A stretch of 64,000 nt of DNA from Icerya purchasi (taxonomy: Eukaryota > Arthropoda > Insecta > Hemiptera > Monophlebidae), in NCBI GenBank assembly GCA_039619475.1, contig CM077115.1:504453352-504517351 (forward strand), in the 5' to 3' direction. The notes under the pieces are model-generated. The model made no database searches. It had not been told where the DNA came from and was given only the letters and a program-made list of their open reading frames with translations. The first letter of the stretch is position 1. Each line of letters starts with the position of its first letter. Below, in pieces: positions 1-13,874 of the stretch. The position numbers and the translations under genes were made by a program.

Positions 1-3000
1 TCTTAGATATAAATGTGGCTGATGGTTGCGAAGCGCAAACATTTTAACTTTATATAATACTCGATTTTTTTTTTTTTTTTCGACTCTTTTCTTTCTTTCA
101 GCATGTGTGCATTGTTTCATTCTTATACATTTTATATTAGGTCTGATGACTTCGTTGACGTCAAATTTCAACGTAACTTACATTAAATTATTTTTGAAAA
201 CATACATTTGAGATCACGTATTTCGTCTATTTTTAGGATTGCACGTCCGTCGTGTACGCAACTAATCTGAAACCCCGGAAGCGCGATTTACAAGCTCATT
301 ACTGACGAATTTGGATCTTATATTCTTAAGCAACCTCCCCCTCCCCCCGGCTTTATCTGGTATACCGAAAGTAGCCTTATTTTAGATTGTCCTATGTCAC
401 TCGAAAATACTTACACTGAAAATGGTTAAATAAAATAGTTTTCCGACAAAAAAAAAAAAAAAAAAAAACAACTTCGAGATTTACTTTGAAAATGCTTAAA
501 TTTGCCATTAGGCAAGATCCTCTTTGAATGGGGTAAAACGAAATCCGAACAACATTTTTCGCTTTATGCATGAATACATAGTGTACAAGTATACAACATG
601 AAAATTAAGTACTTAACGATTAACGTGGTCTATTTTTTTCATACACCCGTATACTATATTATAATGACGGTCGTACTTGGTCTTTAAATTGATTGTTGAA
701 CCAGCTTCTGTAGAACTGATACCAAACAGAATTTTTGTAGCATAAATGAAACGGAACAAAACATATTTCACTTTAAAACTTTTATCGAGTTTGTTTTTAT
801 TTGTTAGTTGTTTCGCTATTAATAAAGAATATATGACGCGCGAAGTGTAAACAGAACTTCTTTCAGTTGCGACTGTTGTTTTCACCTGGGGGAGAAAAAA
901 AAAAGGGTAACCGGCTGGAAAATGAATACGTCGTATAAACCAACCATCCCATCAAAAACTCGATTATTGATTGTTTACTTGTAACGCTTCAAAGACCGCT
1001 CTTTAAACTTCATCGCATTCGTAATTCCTGTTTTTGCCTCTGCCTTGATGCTTTGAAATTTCTCTCGTAAACTACTGAATTATTATTTTTTTTTTCTTTT
1101 CTACTTTTAACAATCAGATTTATATTCCTCACATTTTATCCCTTATCTTTTTCCTCCACTTAAAGCTCCTTATTTCATTTCCATCTACTTTGAGTTTCTT
1201 CATTCTCTCTATGTTTTAGTATTTCGGTATTTCGAGGTAACCTTCCTGCTCTCACGATCATTATACTTTTGTCGCTGCAGAGAAAGCTTATTCAGTCTCG
1301 GTTCTCCTTTTATCCGGTGATTCCGTCCACTACTACATACATCCTCTCTTGGTTTCTGTTTTCTCTTAATCATCATCGTTTTATAATTTCTTCGCATTTG
1401 TTGGTTTTAGATTTAATCTAAAGTTTATTTCCGGGTTTGTTCTCTTGTAAATTGCTTCGTCGTTATTTTATCTTCCGCCATCCTGTAGATTGTAATTACA
1501 TATGTGAATAGTTGACCTCATCACCGAATGTTTCTCGAACGCTTGCTTTTTTACTTTCGCCTGATTTCCCTACTCTTTATAAATACTCATTATTCCCTTA
1601 TCATCGGTTGTTCTTGTTTTTCGATTTTCTATTCGTTTTATTGTTCTCAATTCCCGACTTTTCTCCATTTTTCTTTGCCCTTAATGCCCCTTTAGTAGGC
1701 GAGAACTCTTAAGAAAAGTAACCGAAAGAGAAATTTGGCAAAGTAAATTATTTGACTTTTTGGTGACCCTTTTAAAAATTCTTCCGATGATCGACACTAC
1801 CTTTCTATTAAAAATGATGGTACATAATCATTCGAAAATATAAAAACATAGAGTTGACTCTAATATAACCGCGAATCGAGTTTGTCCGCAGGTGATGACG
1901 ATGCTGTTGTGTATCGTATACGCGAAATCTGGCCAATTAAAAATGTTATTAATGTCACACATTTCCTATGGATGTGTCATACATGTAATTGTTACAGTCT
2001 GCAAAGTCGTGTCTGGACCTCGTGTTCATGTTTTATTAATTTTTTTTTCTTATTTATTTTCTTTCTTTTCTCTTTTCTGTTTTTTTTTTCTTTTTTTTTT
2101 CTTTTTATTTTAATTTTATTTTAAATATATAAAACCACATAAATATTCTTTGAGTAAAACGCTTGACGTTTTTACGACCAATTGTTTTCGCTCGGTCCTC
2201 TTTTCTTAATTTATAAATATAATAAAATATTCCAGACGCGAACAATAACTGCTAATTATAATATTGAATTTAATGGATAAGAAAATGACACCGTAATTAT
2301 ATGGGAACGGGGTTTTAATGACGATTTTAATATCTCGCCCGTGTCTTCACCTGCTGTTTCTGTCGGTGGCTTTACCGCCAGTGGTTGGTAAACTGATTTC
2401 AGTGTTTTATCACCTCCTGACAACGTCTTTAATTACGCATTCGTATGCCGCTGGAAGCTTAAAGTTGGGAACCGTTTTTCGTTTTTTCAGACGAGTCTTG
2501 TTTTTGTTACCGCCGTAGCGCGATAGCTTGTAAAAAGGTTTGAAAATTAATTTCACTGAAGCGTGAACAGCTTCCGATGTACCATTTAGGAGCGTATTAC
2601 GGAATTTAAAAGGTTTTTTTTTTGTTTTCCCCGTAAAATTTAACCATTATTAAAAAATGTCCGTAAAAACGGGATTAATATTGAGAAAAGTGTGCGGTTT
2701 TTTTCTTCGTTCTCAAAGTTTTGGGGGACTAATTAAAATATATATATATTTACAATAATGAGGGGTTAATATAACTCGTCTAGTTAGGTTTTTGGTATTA
2801 CACTAAATTTAACGATTTTGTATAACTATATATAATTACATAATGTAAATTATTTTTAAAGCATTTGATTTCTTTATTAAATTCATTAAAATCTAAATCT
2901 CGCAAGTTATTTTATCACAATTACAGAATTTATTACGATTACCCTCGTAGTACACGATAGGCATCATCTTTAAAATTACACTTCACTCAGTTTTTTGTGA

Positions 3001-4691
3001 TTTCAACTTACGCAAAAATATGTATTATACTTTAAGTGTTCCACGTAAGAAAGAATTCAGGGTATAATTATTAATTTTATTCATTATACTTGGAAAATAT
3101 TGATAAGTGATATGGGGTTGTATTTGTTCCATATTTTTTGAAATTTATTAATAGAAAATTTGTTTATAAATTTTGTAATTTATTTTATCTCAAGTACTTT
3201 ATCCTTCATATCTAATATTGCGTTATTGAACGTATGATTCATGTTAATTTTGCTTTCAATTGCAAATAAGATGCTTTTGCATTCACCAGTCAACGATGAA
3301 AATAGCTTACCATTTTTTATGATGTGGTTTTATTGCAATGATTCTCTGGAGTGTTTTTAAACTTTTTGCGAAGTCTTTTTATTTTCAACATGTCATCCGT
3401 ATAACAATACTATCAAAAGCGTTTGATAATATAACTTTATTATTATAATTTACTGCTTTGTCTTCTACGATTGTTCTCAAGTATTTTTAGCTTGATTCGA
3501 ATGTTCAATATTCAAATTGTATTTTGCGGCAAATGTAAAGGTTTGCCTCTGATTTTTTTATTAAATTTGCATTCGTTTTTAATATATTAATATTTTTCAG
3601 TTTTTTTCCAATTTCTACATAAACTTGATGAACTTTCTTTTATAATTTTTACATTTATTCGCATTTATTGCAGCGATATAGTCCGCGAAGGTGAAAACTT
3701 TCACGACTTTCGATAGTGTACTGTATATATTCTCGACATTATAATGTTCCACGGATATGGTATTAACACCGGTTACAATAACAGTTGACTAACGCACGAT
3801 TACGTAGATCTGAGAGATACGCGTTGCGTTTTTGTTTTGTTTTTTTTTAGGTGAATTTTATTTCTTTAAAAATTGATCATATTTTTGCTTTTTCGCTTTT
3901 ATTTATTCCTGCTTAGGTGTGCGCTCCACTTTTACATAATTGCTAAATATACCCGGTAAATTTTTTTCTATAGTTTGTTTTACTAGCAAGCTGTCAGACG
4001 GGTTCCAAAATCAGAATTAAAACAAAAATGTTTTCGTAGTATAATTTTACCACAGCCAAAAAATCTAGGAACGGCAGAGTTCCCCGGTTCTCATCAGTGT
4101 AACGATGTATTTACTCTTTTAATTGGTTCCATAAGTTATCACGAGTTGTTGGCAACTGTTTAAGTAAATTGAAAATTTATAACCGATATTGTAGAGTAAC
4201 ACGAAATAAGAATTCGGCATATATGTATGTGAACGTCGAATAAAACAATGCAACGAAGACATTGCGATGAGTTTCGACTTGGGTATGTTTAGAATTATTG
4301 AAGAAGACGTCCCTGGTACCGTGATAAGTTTATCGGCGCGGCGATTATTTACGATCACCTACTAATTACACATTTTTGCACACACACTGGTAGAATAATC
4401 TCTTTTTTTTTGTTTTTTGTTTTTTTTTTGTCTGCTGACAGCGTCGAGGTCTTCTGTTTGTTCATCGGCAAGTTGTAATAATACTCATTTTGGATTTCTT
4501 CTTATATTTACTTTTGTTGTTTCAGTCGGGTTGCCGTTATTCAATTGGGTAATAATTATTATACGCGTTTGAGCCGATACAATGTAGTGTCATTTCATCG
4601 CCGACCTTGGACGTGACCGTAGTGTGTATTTTTTTTTGATCTTCCCGGATTTAGCAACCAAAAAAGACATTGAACTGCAAGAATAGAAGCA
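1..4691. other. AT-rich non-coding stretch, no gene seen
   Basis: I see no recognisable coding region here. It holds T-rich tracts (about 69-80 and a long pyrimidine tract at 2035-2115) and an A20 run near 447-468. The short open frames are T-rich or A-rich by composition and match no family I know. Probably intron or intergenic DNA. Confidence 0.6.
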
Positions 4692-4705
4692 ATATATATA
4701 TATAT

Positions 4706-4767
<62 letters not shown>

Positions 4768-4778
4768 ATATGTATATA
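4692..4778. repeat. (TA)n / TATG microsatellite
   Basis: A run of TA dinucleotides grades into TATATG repeats. Nearby open frames of I/Y residues are translations of this repeat, not genes. Confidence 0.95.
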
Positions 4779-5049
4779 CTTGAGCGTGTATAGGTTAGTA
4801 TATTTATTTCACATGACTGGAACACCTTTTGTCATTGAAATTGCATCATTATAAAGTTGCGCTCCTCGAAATTGTGTAGAATGTGTGTTTGATTTAAATG
4901 CTGCCGAGTATCGTCTATCATCGCTAAACAATGAGAGCAGATTACTGCACCGATGAGTAGTGTTGGTGGCAGTGTTTTAGAAAGAATGGTAATTTTCTTG
5001 CAAAGTATCCTCGGATGTAATTGTTTATGTTGAACTTGCTTTTAGTATT

Positions 5050-5560
5050 CCATTATATTTTATTCCTGCGGTATCATCTTCTCCTACATAGCCCCGAGGA
5101 AAGGAAGCGAATGGAGAATATCGGTGAAAAGATGTACACGTTTTCGGGGGGAACATAGAATATCAGAAGTGGTTAGTTGTGTCCGGAGAGGCGTGCGGTA
5201 AATCGGGTGAAAGTTTATACTTAAAGTGTCGACTAGGGTAAAGGTGTAGCAGTGTCGTCTGGTGTGATGTAAACGCAAAAGATATAACCAAGTTAACGTA
5301 AAAGAGAGAATATTGCAACATTGCGATGACTGATGACAACGCACTTATTTAACGCAACCTAATGAAAGTTCCCAACAAATTTTTCGGTCACATTCGAAAA
5401 GGTAATGATGGGACGGAGAAACTTTGAGCGGAAAGGATCAGACGCCGAAACGAAGAGAAATGGAAGAATACTCTGCTCTATGTATTACGTCGGAAGAAGC
5501 TCCGAATAACAGACGGAAATATTTAAAGAGTGATCGGTAAGCAACTATGGCCATACGTGT
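5050..5560. other. Stretch of more even base composition, function unknown
   Basis: This segment is less AT-rich and more purine-rich than its surroundings, with no long open frame. It ends at 5535-5545 in ATCGGTAAGC, which looks like a good 5' splice donor. It could be a non-coding or 5'-UTR exon, or an old repeat. Nothing else supports either reading. Confidence 0.2.
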
Positions 5561-6030
5561 ACAACGTATTGATGATGTACACGTGCGAGAAAGATATTAA
5601 CGTTAATATGTATTATTAATTTTAAATACGAATAATCTACATTATTAAAACAATCTTTAAAAACTACAGGTAGTTGCTCCCTTTTCGAGTCTCATCTTTT
5701 TTTTTTTCAAGGTTGTCCTGTGTTGATGTGGATTATTTTTCGGTTAGTCAGCCAGCAAGTAAATTTCGATTCGGTCAGATATTAACAGTTTTTCAGTATT
5801 AAATCAGTTGAACTTCTTGACTTAAAGCATTAGCTCCGCTGCAGTGGATATTTTACGCAATAAAAGTAAAACTTAGATCGCGGCGATCTTAATTTCAAAA
5901 TTATGTTTTCCTTATTATTCTTATTTTTTCCGATTAAGTTCCAATTAACTCCTTAAGTATTTTTATTTTTATTTTTTGGGTGCATCGACTGCAGACATTA
6001 ACCCAGCGCAAATTCTTTTTTCTTTCGTTT

Positions 6031-6145
6031 TTTTTTTTTTTTTTTTTTTTTTTTTGAAGTGTCAATGTCAGCGGGGATCGAACCCGGTGCTACCCGATCA
6101 AAACACCACTGCCTAACTAATGACGTCACGGTAGTTGCTTAACTC
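6031..6145 (-). mobile_element. tRNA-derived SINE, minus strand
   Basis: On the minus strand a tRNA-like head is followed by a poly-A tail (the T run at 6031-6055). The RNA polymerase III B box GGTTCGATCC is perfect (complement of 6075-6084). An A-box-like TTAGGCAGTGG lies about 40 bases upstream of it. The head is not a functional tRNA because no acceptor stem closes and the tail is attached directly. No target-site duplication was identified. Confidence 0.65.
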
Positions 6146-6149
6146 TTTT

Positions 6150-9100
6150 GATGTAGCTGATTCGCAAACCCTCAAATATTTTTTTTAAATGAAAAAAATT
6201 AAAATAAAATAGGTTGGTCCAGTGTTTATTTTATTTTCGTTGATATTTGCGACTCATTAAGCTTCTGATAGGACGGGATAATTAGCTTTAAAAAGACAAA
6301 TTTGGGTTTTTCATTCTTAGTCACTTGCGGCTGATTGAAAATAAAGGAGTTTGGAGTAATAATATAATGAGGTGTGTTTTGTATAACTGTTTTTTTTTTT
6401 TTTTTTTTTTTTTGTTGGAAATTTCGTTATTTTTCAATGTCCATATTTGTATGCGATGCAATTACGGCGGGAATTATTTGTAGTCACTTTATTGGGCCAA
6501 ATTGAAAGATTTATAATCGGTTAAAGGAGCCTCTCTATTCGTACTAGTTGGTCTGATAAAATGGTATTCTCGGAATAATCGATATTTATAATTCGGCAGC
6601 GGTGATGCGTCTAGAGTAGTGGGGAGGTAATTTGTGTTGCTTAATGGCGAAATTTGTTGCTATTCTCGGTATCGTACTCTCGATGGTATTCTTGTCGGCG
6701 ATATTTTTATTTAGAAAACACGGTTACGGTTACGGTTTTGCGAGTTTGTCTAAAAATATTACTTTCTATCGATGATTTTAAGCCATGTTGTTCTCAGTAC
6801 TTGTAAGTGAGCGCGAAAAAAAATGTTGGTCGATTTATGTGCAACGTAAAATTCAACATGACCTTTGGACCATGTCCAGGGAAATTTAATTTCTGAGGTC
6901 GAAGTGGACAACAGCGTATGTTTTTATTGCGAGGGAGGCTCTAATTATGGCGCAAATTGAACTGTTTGCCGGACATAAAAAATCCATCCTCCATTTAAAA
7001 TTAGATACCAAATGTGTGTTACTTGCAATTAATTTGTTGCTTCATTTAAATTTGACTTTTTTTTTTTTTTTTTTTGGCTTTTGCTTCTTAATTCCTCGGG
7101 GAATTTTAATTTTTCTTCCTCCTTGTTTTTGTGTTCTGTTTTTCCCCCGTCATTTCTTCAACACTGTATTGCACTCGAATGATGGATAATTTTTAAAATT
7201 CGGTGCGGCACACCGAATTTTTATGCCAGACTGTTTTTAATTTTTTCTAATACCCACTGGTGTTTAGCTTAAAATTTATTGTCAAGGTCTTTTAAACCAC
7301 TTTCTTCTTTGCTTTTAAAATTTTCGTTTAATGTTTCATTTTTTTAGTACTATTATTATTATTATTATTTTTTTTTTTTTTGTTAGCGCTTACATTCAAT
7401 AATATGCGACGTTCTCGCGTTTGATTAATAAAGCCGCATTTGAACATATGCCGTAGTGGCGTATGATTTTAATTAAAATTTATTTTCATGTGCGTCGAAG
7501 TATTAAAACAATTTTTGTAAAATATAGATATATGTAAGAGCATTTATTAGTGAATGATAAATGCGGGGTATACATAATGCATGTGTTGTTTTTTTTGTTT
7601 TTTTTTTCAAAGATCTATACAGCAAGACCCCCTTGGGTTTTGAATACGACCTAGTTTACGAATGAGACATCTACAAACATTATAATTCCGATGAAGCAAC
7701 AGTGTAATCTTTAGAACGTAATACGTATTTACAAAGAACAATTAATAACATATTTAGTATCTGGATAACAATTAATTTAAATAGATTTTATCTTTTAAGA
7801 ATCGACGTATGAAGGGGGGCAATTATGCACAAATTAGGATAGAAATGAGTAGATTCAGGAATAGGCGAAGATTGGAAAAAACTGAATTAAAGGTAAGGAA
7901 TTTTCGGGGAAGAATGAATAAGATAAACACGGTGAAGTTAAAGTGTTGTAAACCGGAGACGGAGTTAATCAGTGTGGAGAAGAAATGTCCGAGTATATTT
8001 CGTTCGTAGATGTAAGATTAGGAAAGTATTTTAAGGTGGCGGTGACAAAGAATCGAAAGGACGAAAGAGAAGTTATGTTGAGAGTTTTGCGCCGAGAGTG
8101 ATACAGGAAAACGTTACAAAGTGCGTAATGGAAATTGTTTTGTCGACCGTAAATTACTACATATTATCATTATTATTGTTTAACAAGAAAACCCCTTCAT
8201 CTGACAGTCCAGAGATCATCTTCATGGCGAGTTCCGAAGGTCTAAGCTACATATACAGATATATTTATCTATTAAAAAATATATATATATATATATAATA
8301 AAATAAGATTTAGAATTGTGCGAGACTGCAGAACGCAGTTCTAGGACAGAAAAGCAATCGGGCTGTAAAAAGACGGATTGAACAATTTTGGAAAAACCAA
8401 AGATTGTTGATAAAAATGGCGTGGGGAGTGCTTTGCGCTGGATGGGAACATGAACACTGTCGGGGGCCGTTGGAAACGTCTATTTTTCAAACGTTTGTTG
8501 ATATCGGAAATGGAAAAAAAAACTGTTAGAGGGACTAGTCTAGAACGAATCGCAATATACGATTCATTTGTAGTCGTCAAAAACAAGACCTACTATTTAG
8601 GATACTTCAAAATGTTTCCTTCTAGGCATTGACCATTGGCCGATAAAGAATACGCGCGCGGTTGGAGTTTTAAAACTGCGGACACACTTGCACGATAAAC
8701 GGCTTATATTTCGCCGCATTTTTTTGAAGAAGTGAAGCGCTTAGGATTTTTCGCAGGGGTGAAGTGGGGGATAAATATAAATTATAGATTAACCGGATAG
8801 TGAATTTGTGAGGTTGTTTAGAATTAACATATGTATCGGGTTGAAGGCGCGACAGTTAAAATAGCTCGTTTTGTTAAGGTTCCAACGGCACACTAGCATA
8901 AAGAGGTTATTAATGGAGAGGGGAAGAGAGAAAATTATGAAGGCATAAAAGAATAGGAATTATCCACAGTTGTCGGGAGCTAGATCAACGAAACCATTTC
9001 AAGTCGATTTAACTTGTAAAATGAGATCTAATGAGAACATCATCGTAGGAAGCCCGCGAAAGAGAGTTGCGGCAATAAACCATGGAAATCGTAAACGAAT

Positions 9101-10140
9101 GTAGGCAGAAATAAGACGTAGAGGACGAGCAAGGTTTGAATTGAAGAGTATTTGAATCGACTGTGAAAGGAAAAGTAACTGTCACGGGAAAGAAACACGC
9201 TATTTTTTTAATCGGGGTTGTTGCATCCCCGTAACCGGCAACCCGTTTTCAAATAGCTGTGCTGGAGCCCGCGATGGTGATATCAACGGAATTTTCGAGT
9301 CAGCTTTTCCGAGTAAAAGGAGCGATATAAATTTGCTGGCGGGGTTCAGTAAACGCAACGGTGGTGTTCTTTTGTTAGTTCTGAAACTACTGCGAAGATT
9401 CAAGAATGCCTAATTACTCAAAGGGCGCTAAATAATGGTATAATTGAACGTTGAAAATATAGGTATATACTTTTCTGGTCGGCAAAGAAAAAAAACAAAA
9501 AAAACAAAAAAACAACTAAAAGCCCGTAAAAATTCCTTTTCAAAAGTTGCTGAAATAATTTCCGTTGGCGAGAACTAGTAGCGTTGTTTGCGTAAAAAAG
9601 TTGCAGGTAACTACTCGTAGTAGCAAAAGTACTACTCACGTTAGATTGGTATTAGTTAGCTCAGTGCACTACTAGCGTTTTGTTGCAGTGGTGTTTTGCA
9701 CTATCGGTTCCAATTGAGAAGCGAACGCGGAAAAAGATGACCCTACAATATCTTAAACAGTGAAGCTATTAGCAAAATTGAAACGCGCGGTTTTTCGCCT
9801 CCGCAACCTTGAAACTTAACGTCAGAGCAGTGCCCGCGCGAAAATTACCTGAATCAAAAAAGGCGGGATTTCAATTTTTACGAGTCTTTTTTTTTTGAAA
9901 GTTACACAGGGGGGTTACCTGTTTTTCAAAGCGCCATCTTTTTCCGGCTTCACGACCACGCGGCTGTTTATTTTGCGTTACTCGTACGCAATCTTCAGAA
10001 AACGAGATTCATCATGAGCGATTACTCACTGTATATTCGACAAACATGTCACCACTGTCTATTTTCCTCTCTGCTTAAGTATAATTGAGGATGAAAAGAC
10101 ATCAGTAATACGTAATGTCGGACGAGTTTACGTGCAGACA
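6150..10140. other. AT-rich non-coding stretch, no gene seen
   Basis: It holds T runs at 6389-6413 and 7053-7075, ATT repeats near 7353, a short (TA)n at 8279-8297, and purine-rich DNA at 7800-8050 and 8900-9180. Open frames there (65 residues or so, K/R-rich) match nothing I recognise. Probably intron or intergenic. Confidence 0.55.
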
Positions 10141-10144
10141 ATTA

Positions 10145-10260
10145 TATTGAGCTGAACGGAAAGTGCGTATTGCGATAGCTACTAAAACGATCGTGCCACG
10201 ATATCGGGCTGGTGTCCTGAGTTCGAAATCCTTTAGCGACAAGTAAAATTAATTCCAATA
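10145..10260 (+). mobile_element. Possible degenerate tRNA-headed SINE
   Basis: A B-box-like GAGTTCGAAATCC sits at about 10218-10230, with an A-box-like GATAGCTACTAAAACG some 50 bases upstream. There is no poly-A tail and no second copy in the window. This rests on the box spacing alone. Confidence 0.3.
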
Positions 10261-10674
10261 AAACTAAATCCGTTCTCCAAAAAACGGTGGAGCATTTCTG
10301 GTATGGGTAATAATTACATTAATTTTAAAAAGATCCTTAAATAGTCGGATGTTAAAGAGTGTAAACACATAAATTATTAAGGTCCATGCTTGTATCGATT
10401 TGTCCCATTTTTTGAATAAAAGAAATAATATTCGCGCTATTATCATCTGCAAGAGCTTTAATTAAACCATATTAAAAGTTTTCAGTGGTGTACATCTGAA
10501 TTTAATATCATCACGCTTAATACAGAATCGTTGCTGCCGAATAATACGCGAAATGCTCTACTCTATTTGTTAACGTCTTAAAATGAATTTGCAAGCCACC
10601 CCCCCCCTTTTTTTTTGGCACGTATACTTAAAAATTTGCAAGTTCTTCGCTAAATGTCACACAGTTCGTGCGTT

Positions 10675-11180
10675 TCCGTTTAATAAAATCAAAAAATTAC
10701 GGTTAAAAAAATATTTAAACCCTCCCCTATCGGGTTAAAAACTACAAAAAAAAAAAAAAGAAAAAAGAAAAAAAAAAGAAAAAAGAAAAAAGAAAAAAGA
10801 AGGATGTTCCCTAAGCAATAGCCCCCGAGTAAAATATTCGAGGAGAGCAAAACGTATTTCAGACATTATGTATAAGAACCGTATTGGAGGAAAAATATAG
10901 TCGAGCTTACAACTTTATATTCAGGCCCTTGGGGCGCTGAAAGTTGAAAAGTTTTGAAAAAAATATTTTCTTTTCCGAGCATGCAATATTACATCGATGG
11001 AAAGATCGCGCTATTTGTCGGCAACGGAACCATATTTCATTTCCTTAACGAAACTTTCTATGTCGGCGAAAAGTTAAAAAAGGCGCGAAAAATTACATGT
11101 GAATGTAAATTACAGTTATCTTTTAAGTTAACATACGGAATCCTCAGCGCATAAAACATTATGCTTGACTGAACTTGTTT
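10675..11180 (-). repeat. Dispersed repeat family A, copy 1 (inverted)
   Basis: This is the first of three diverged copies of an unclassified repeat (others at 20904-21741 and 34147-35115). It is the reverse complement of the other two. Its right end (11161-11180) is ATGCTTGACTGAACTTGTTT, the exact complement of the left ends of copies 2 and 3. Inside, the blocks GAAATACGTTTTGC and AACCGTAATTTTTTGATTTT (both on the complement) are shared with copy 3. It contains an A/G-rich tract at 10746-10803. On the plus strand of this copy a frame contains FHFLNETF..GEKLKKAR, recognisable in all copies. No known transposase motif was found. Confidence 0.8.
10746..10803. repeat. A-rich (AAAAAAG)n tract
   Basis: A homopurine tract of A runs punctuated by G, inside family A copy 1. 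It is probably an expanded A run of that element. Confidence 0.9.
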
Positions 11181-11181
11181 T

Positions 11182-12200
11182 TTTGTTAACGGTGTTCTTG
11201 CTGTAATCTTATTATTATTTTTTTTTTTTCTGATTGTTGATTTTGCCAACTCGTTAACTATACAATTCATACTGTGTATTATTATTAGAGTCTGTCATCT
11301 GAAGTGAATTCTATAATTTCAAATTCGTAAAGCGGTAGCTACGTTGTGTAAACTTTTATTTATTTAATTTTTTGAGTTCACCAACAAAAGAGCAATAGGC
11401 CATGTTAGGAAAAACAGTAGATTTATGGTAACTTGTTATGTTTATAAGACATACCTGTGTTTAGAAAGGTGTAGTTGAACGAGCTAATTTTTCTAATGAA
11501 GTATTTGCAATGAAAGTAAACACGTAAGCGTTGGATTGGAAGTTGATTTATTTATTTATTTTTTCTTAAATTCTTTTTCTCTGTTACAAGTGATAGCAGA
11601 GATAACGGCTCCGAAGAATTTTACCGTTTATTATACGTATTATTATCAGCTAAAGCAATGAACTATTCTTTCGAACTTTTACGGTTTTGATTAATCATAA
11701 TCGACGGACTTCCTCCTACTTGTCACACTCATTAAATTGATGGTCGCCTAATTGTGTTGGAGCAACGAAGAAATGAAATAAATTACGAACAAGAGGGCGA
11801 ATGATAGACTGGCCAGAGAAGTCAAAGCTAAGAAAAAGTGAGAAATACCGTTTAAAATTAGAATTATTGCGGTGATTATGAATCGAGCGGATTTTATCCG
11901 ATTCGGATATAAATGCGTTACAAATGAAACACGTGTCTTGCTTATTCATTTAAATATCGGATTTAATGATTTTATCTTACTACTAATAATATTTTGAGAA
12001 AACACCGCATTACAAACTAAAGAAATTTTCACTTCTCCCGGTTATTTAGATGCGCTCGATGGGAATGTAAAGTAAAAATTAATAATGAGATAAATGAGTC
12101 GCGAACGTATACGACTACAATAAATGTAACAAAGTCAAAACTAATTTTTCCGCCGCTTAAAATAAAAGCTGCACGTTTAAAACTTTCACAGTCATCGTTA
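11182..12200. other. Non-coding stretch, nothing recognised
   Basis: AT-rich DNA with a T run near 11217-11230. I see no gene, repeat copy or structured element. Confidence 0.55.
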
Positions 12201-12204
12201 CTCG

Positions 12205-12378
12205 TCTTATATAATTTTCGGACACGGCTACGTGTAAACTGTATCGCTACTTTTGACGTTTCGAAAGAGTTACATCAACCATCATCAGAAAACATCGATG
12301 AGGTTTAGCGCAATCCTTCTGAAACGTCAAAAGTAGCGATACAGTTTATACGTAGCTGTGTCCGAAAATGATGTAAGA
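12205..12378. repeat. Long inverted repeat with hammerhead-like motifs
   Basis: Two arms of about 60-65 bases (12205-12269 and 12316-12378) are near-perfect complements around a loop of about 45 bases. Both contain GTATCGCTACTTTTGACG. On the minus strand TTCTGATGATGG (TCATCAG at 12282-12288) is followed by GAAACGTC (complement of 12255-12262). On the plus strand CGATGA (12296-12301) is followed by GAAACGTC (12321-12328). This CTGATGA...GAAACGTC arrangement resembles the hammerhead cores in Penelope-like terminal repeats, but stem II is poor on both strands. I infer a palindromic remnant of such an element; a plain miniature inverted-repeat element is the alternative. Confidence 0.6.
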
Positions 12379-13874
12379 TGAATAAAAGCTATCAAGTTCG
12401 GTTACAGAAGATAATACGACATTTGAAAGATCGCTTGATAGAGAAAAAATTTTATGATGGAATGTAGATTATCTGGCGAAAAATATTAGACTCGTAATAT
12501 TTATTAAAGAAACACAGGAAAAAAACGTTCCGAAAATTTAAAAACAAAGAGATGTGATCTCTACCAGTATGACCAACATAGTGCAAGATTGATTGCACTG
12601 CAGACGAAATATCTGAAATTAATATCGGCGACATTTGGGATGAGGGAAATACGGTCAAAGTTAAATTGAAATAAAGTATACATACTGAAAATGTTGAATA
12701 AAATTTCGAATAAAATAAAAAAAGAAAAAAAAAGATTATCTTAAAAGAAATAAAAAATATTAGTTGAAAATGAACGAAATAATGACGTAAACATTGCTGG
12801 ATATTTGTTGTGTAGTAATGTTGCGCGTTATGCTTTATAAGTTTGTAGTAATAAATGTCAATGGGTAGAAATATAGTAACCAGTCTTAATTAGAGTACAT
12901 AAAAATGTACGTCAGAGTTTTATCGAGAGCGTAAGATTTCGGAGAAATCGATAAAAAGGTATTTGAAGTTCAAGATAATTTTATATGTGCGTTACGGAAA
13001 AAAAAAAATAAAAATATTGTTAATATTTGCATACTCGTAGTTTCAATTCGGCCGGTATTATTCGCAGAAGTATCTTCTTATAAAAGCGCAGTAATATTTT
13101 TAGCGATAATTAATCAGCTTTCAGGCGTTGTTAAAAATTTTTTTTCAGAATGTCTCAATTTTTGGCAAATGATGAAAAAAAGATATTACAGAAAAATTAC
13201 CGTGAAAGTATTTTCGGGGGGAACAAATGTTTTTCTTTTTTTGAATTCTTAAAAGTAAATAAATCTACAGGGTTAGTGGTGCTGTTAGATATTTTCCATT
13301 TTTGGCTCGGAATGATTTCTGGTTGTTGGCGAAAAAGAGCTTTTTACAATTAAACCAGCATATCAGATTATATGGAACAAGTATGATTGTTATGAAAATC
13401 GTGGGTAATTTTCACTTGTTCTCTTAATCTGTTATACGACCTCCCAAAAAAACTAAAACGGTCGGATATTAATATTTTAAGTGTAATTGCGCTATTATTA
13501 TTTCATGAAATTAACTAATTAATTAATTATTACGGTATTTTGCGCTATGTTTTGAATTTTACAAATCAAACAATGAACGGTCTGCAGATGTCGCATACAT
13601 TGTTCCTATAGCAGCTATCATTATAAAGAAAAAATTAGTATATTTATCTTTTTTTTTACTGTACAGATAGAATTTTATAAATACGTGCAGGGTAGTTATA
13701 TCTATATATAAATAATTTGTGACGGAAGTGTGTACTTTTTTCTAATATACGCGCATATATATATATATATATAAATAAACTCGGCCATTTTGGCCTCATA
13801 AGAGGCTGTGCCCCCTGACCCCTCTTGCTTTCATTTCTGTTTCTTTCTCTTCTATACTTTGTATAAAATGATCA

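Noticed and set aside
1882..2124. Hydrophobic F/L-rich frames as membrane proteins
   Set aside because: They arise from a pyrimidine tract read in two overlapping frames. Similar T-tract frames elsewhere were rejected for the same reason.
4595..4825. Open frame of repeated I and Y residues
   Set aside because: It is a translation of the (TA)n microsatellite.
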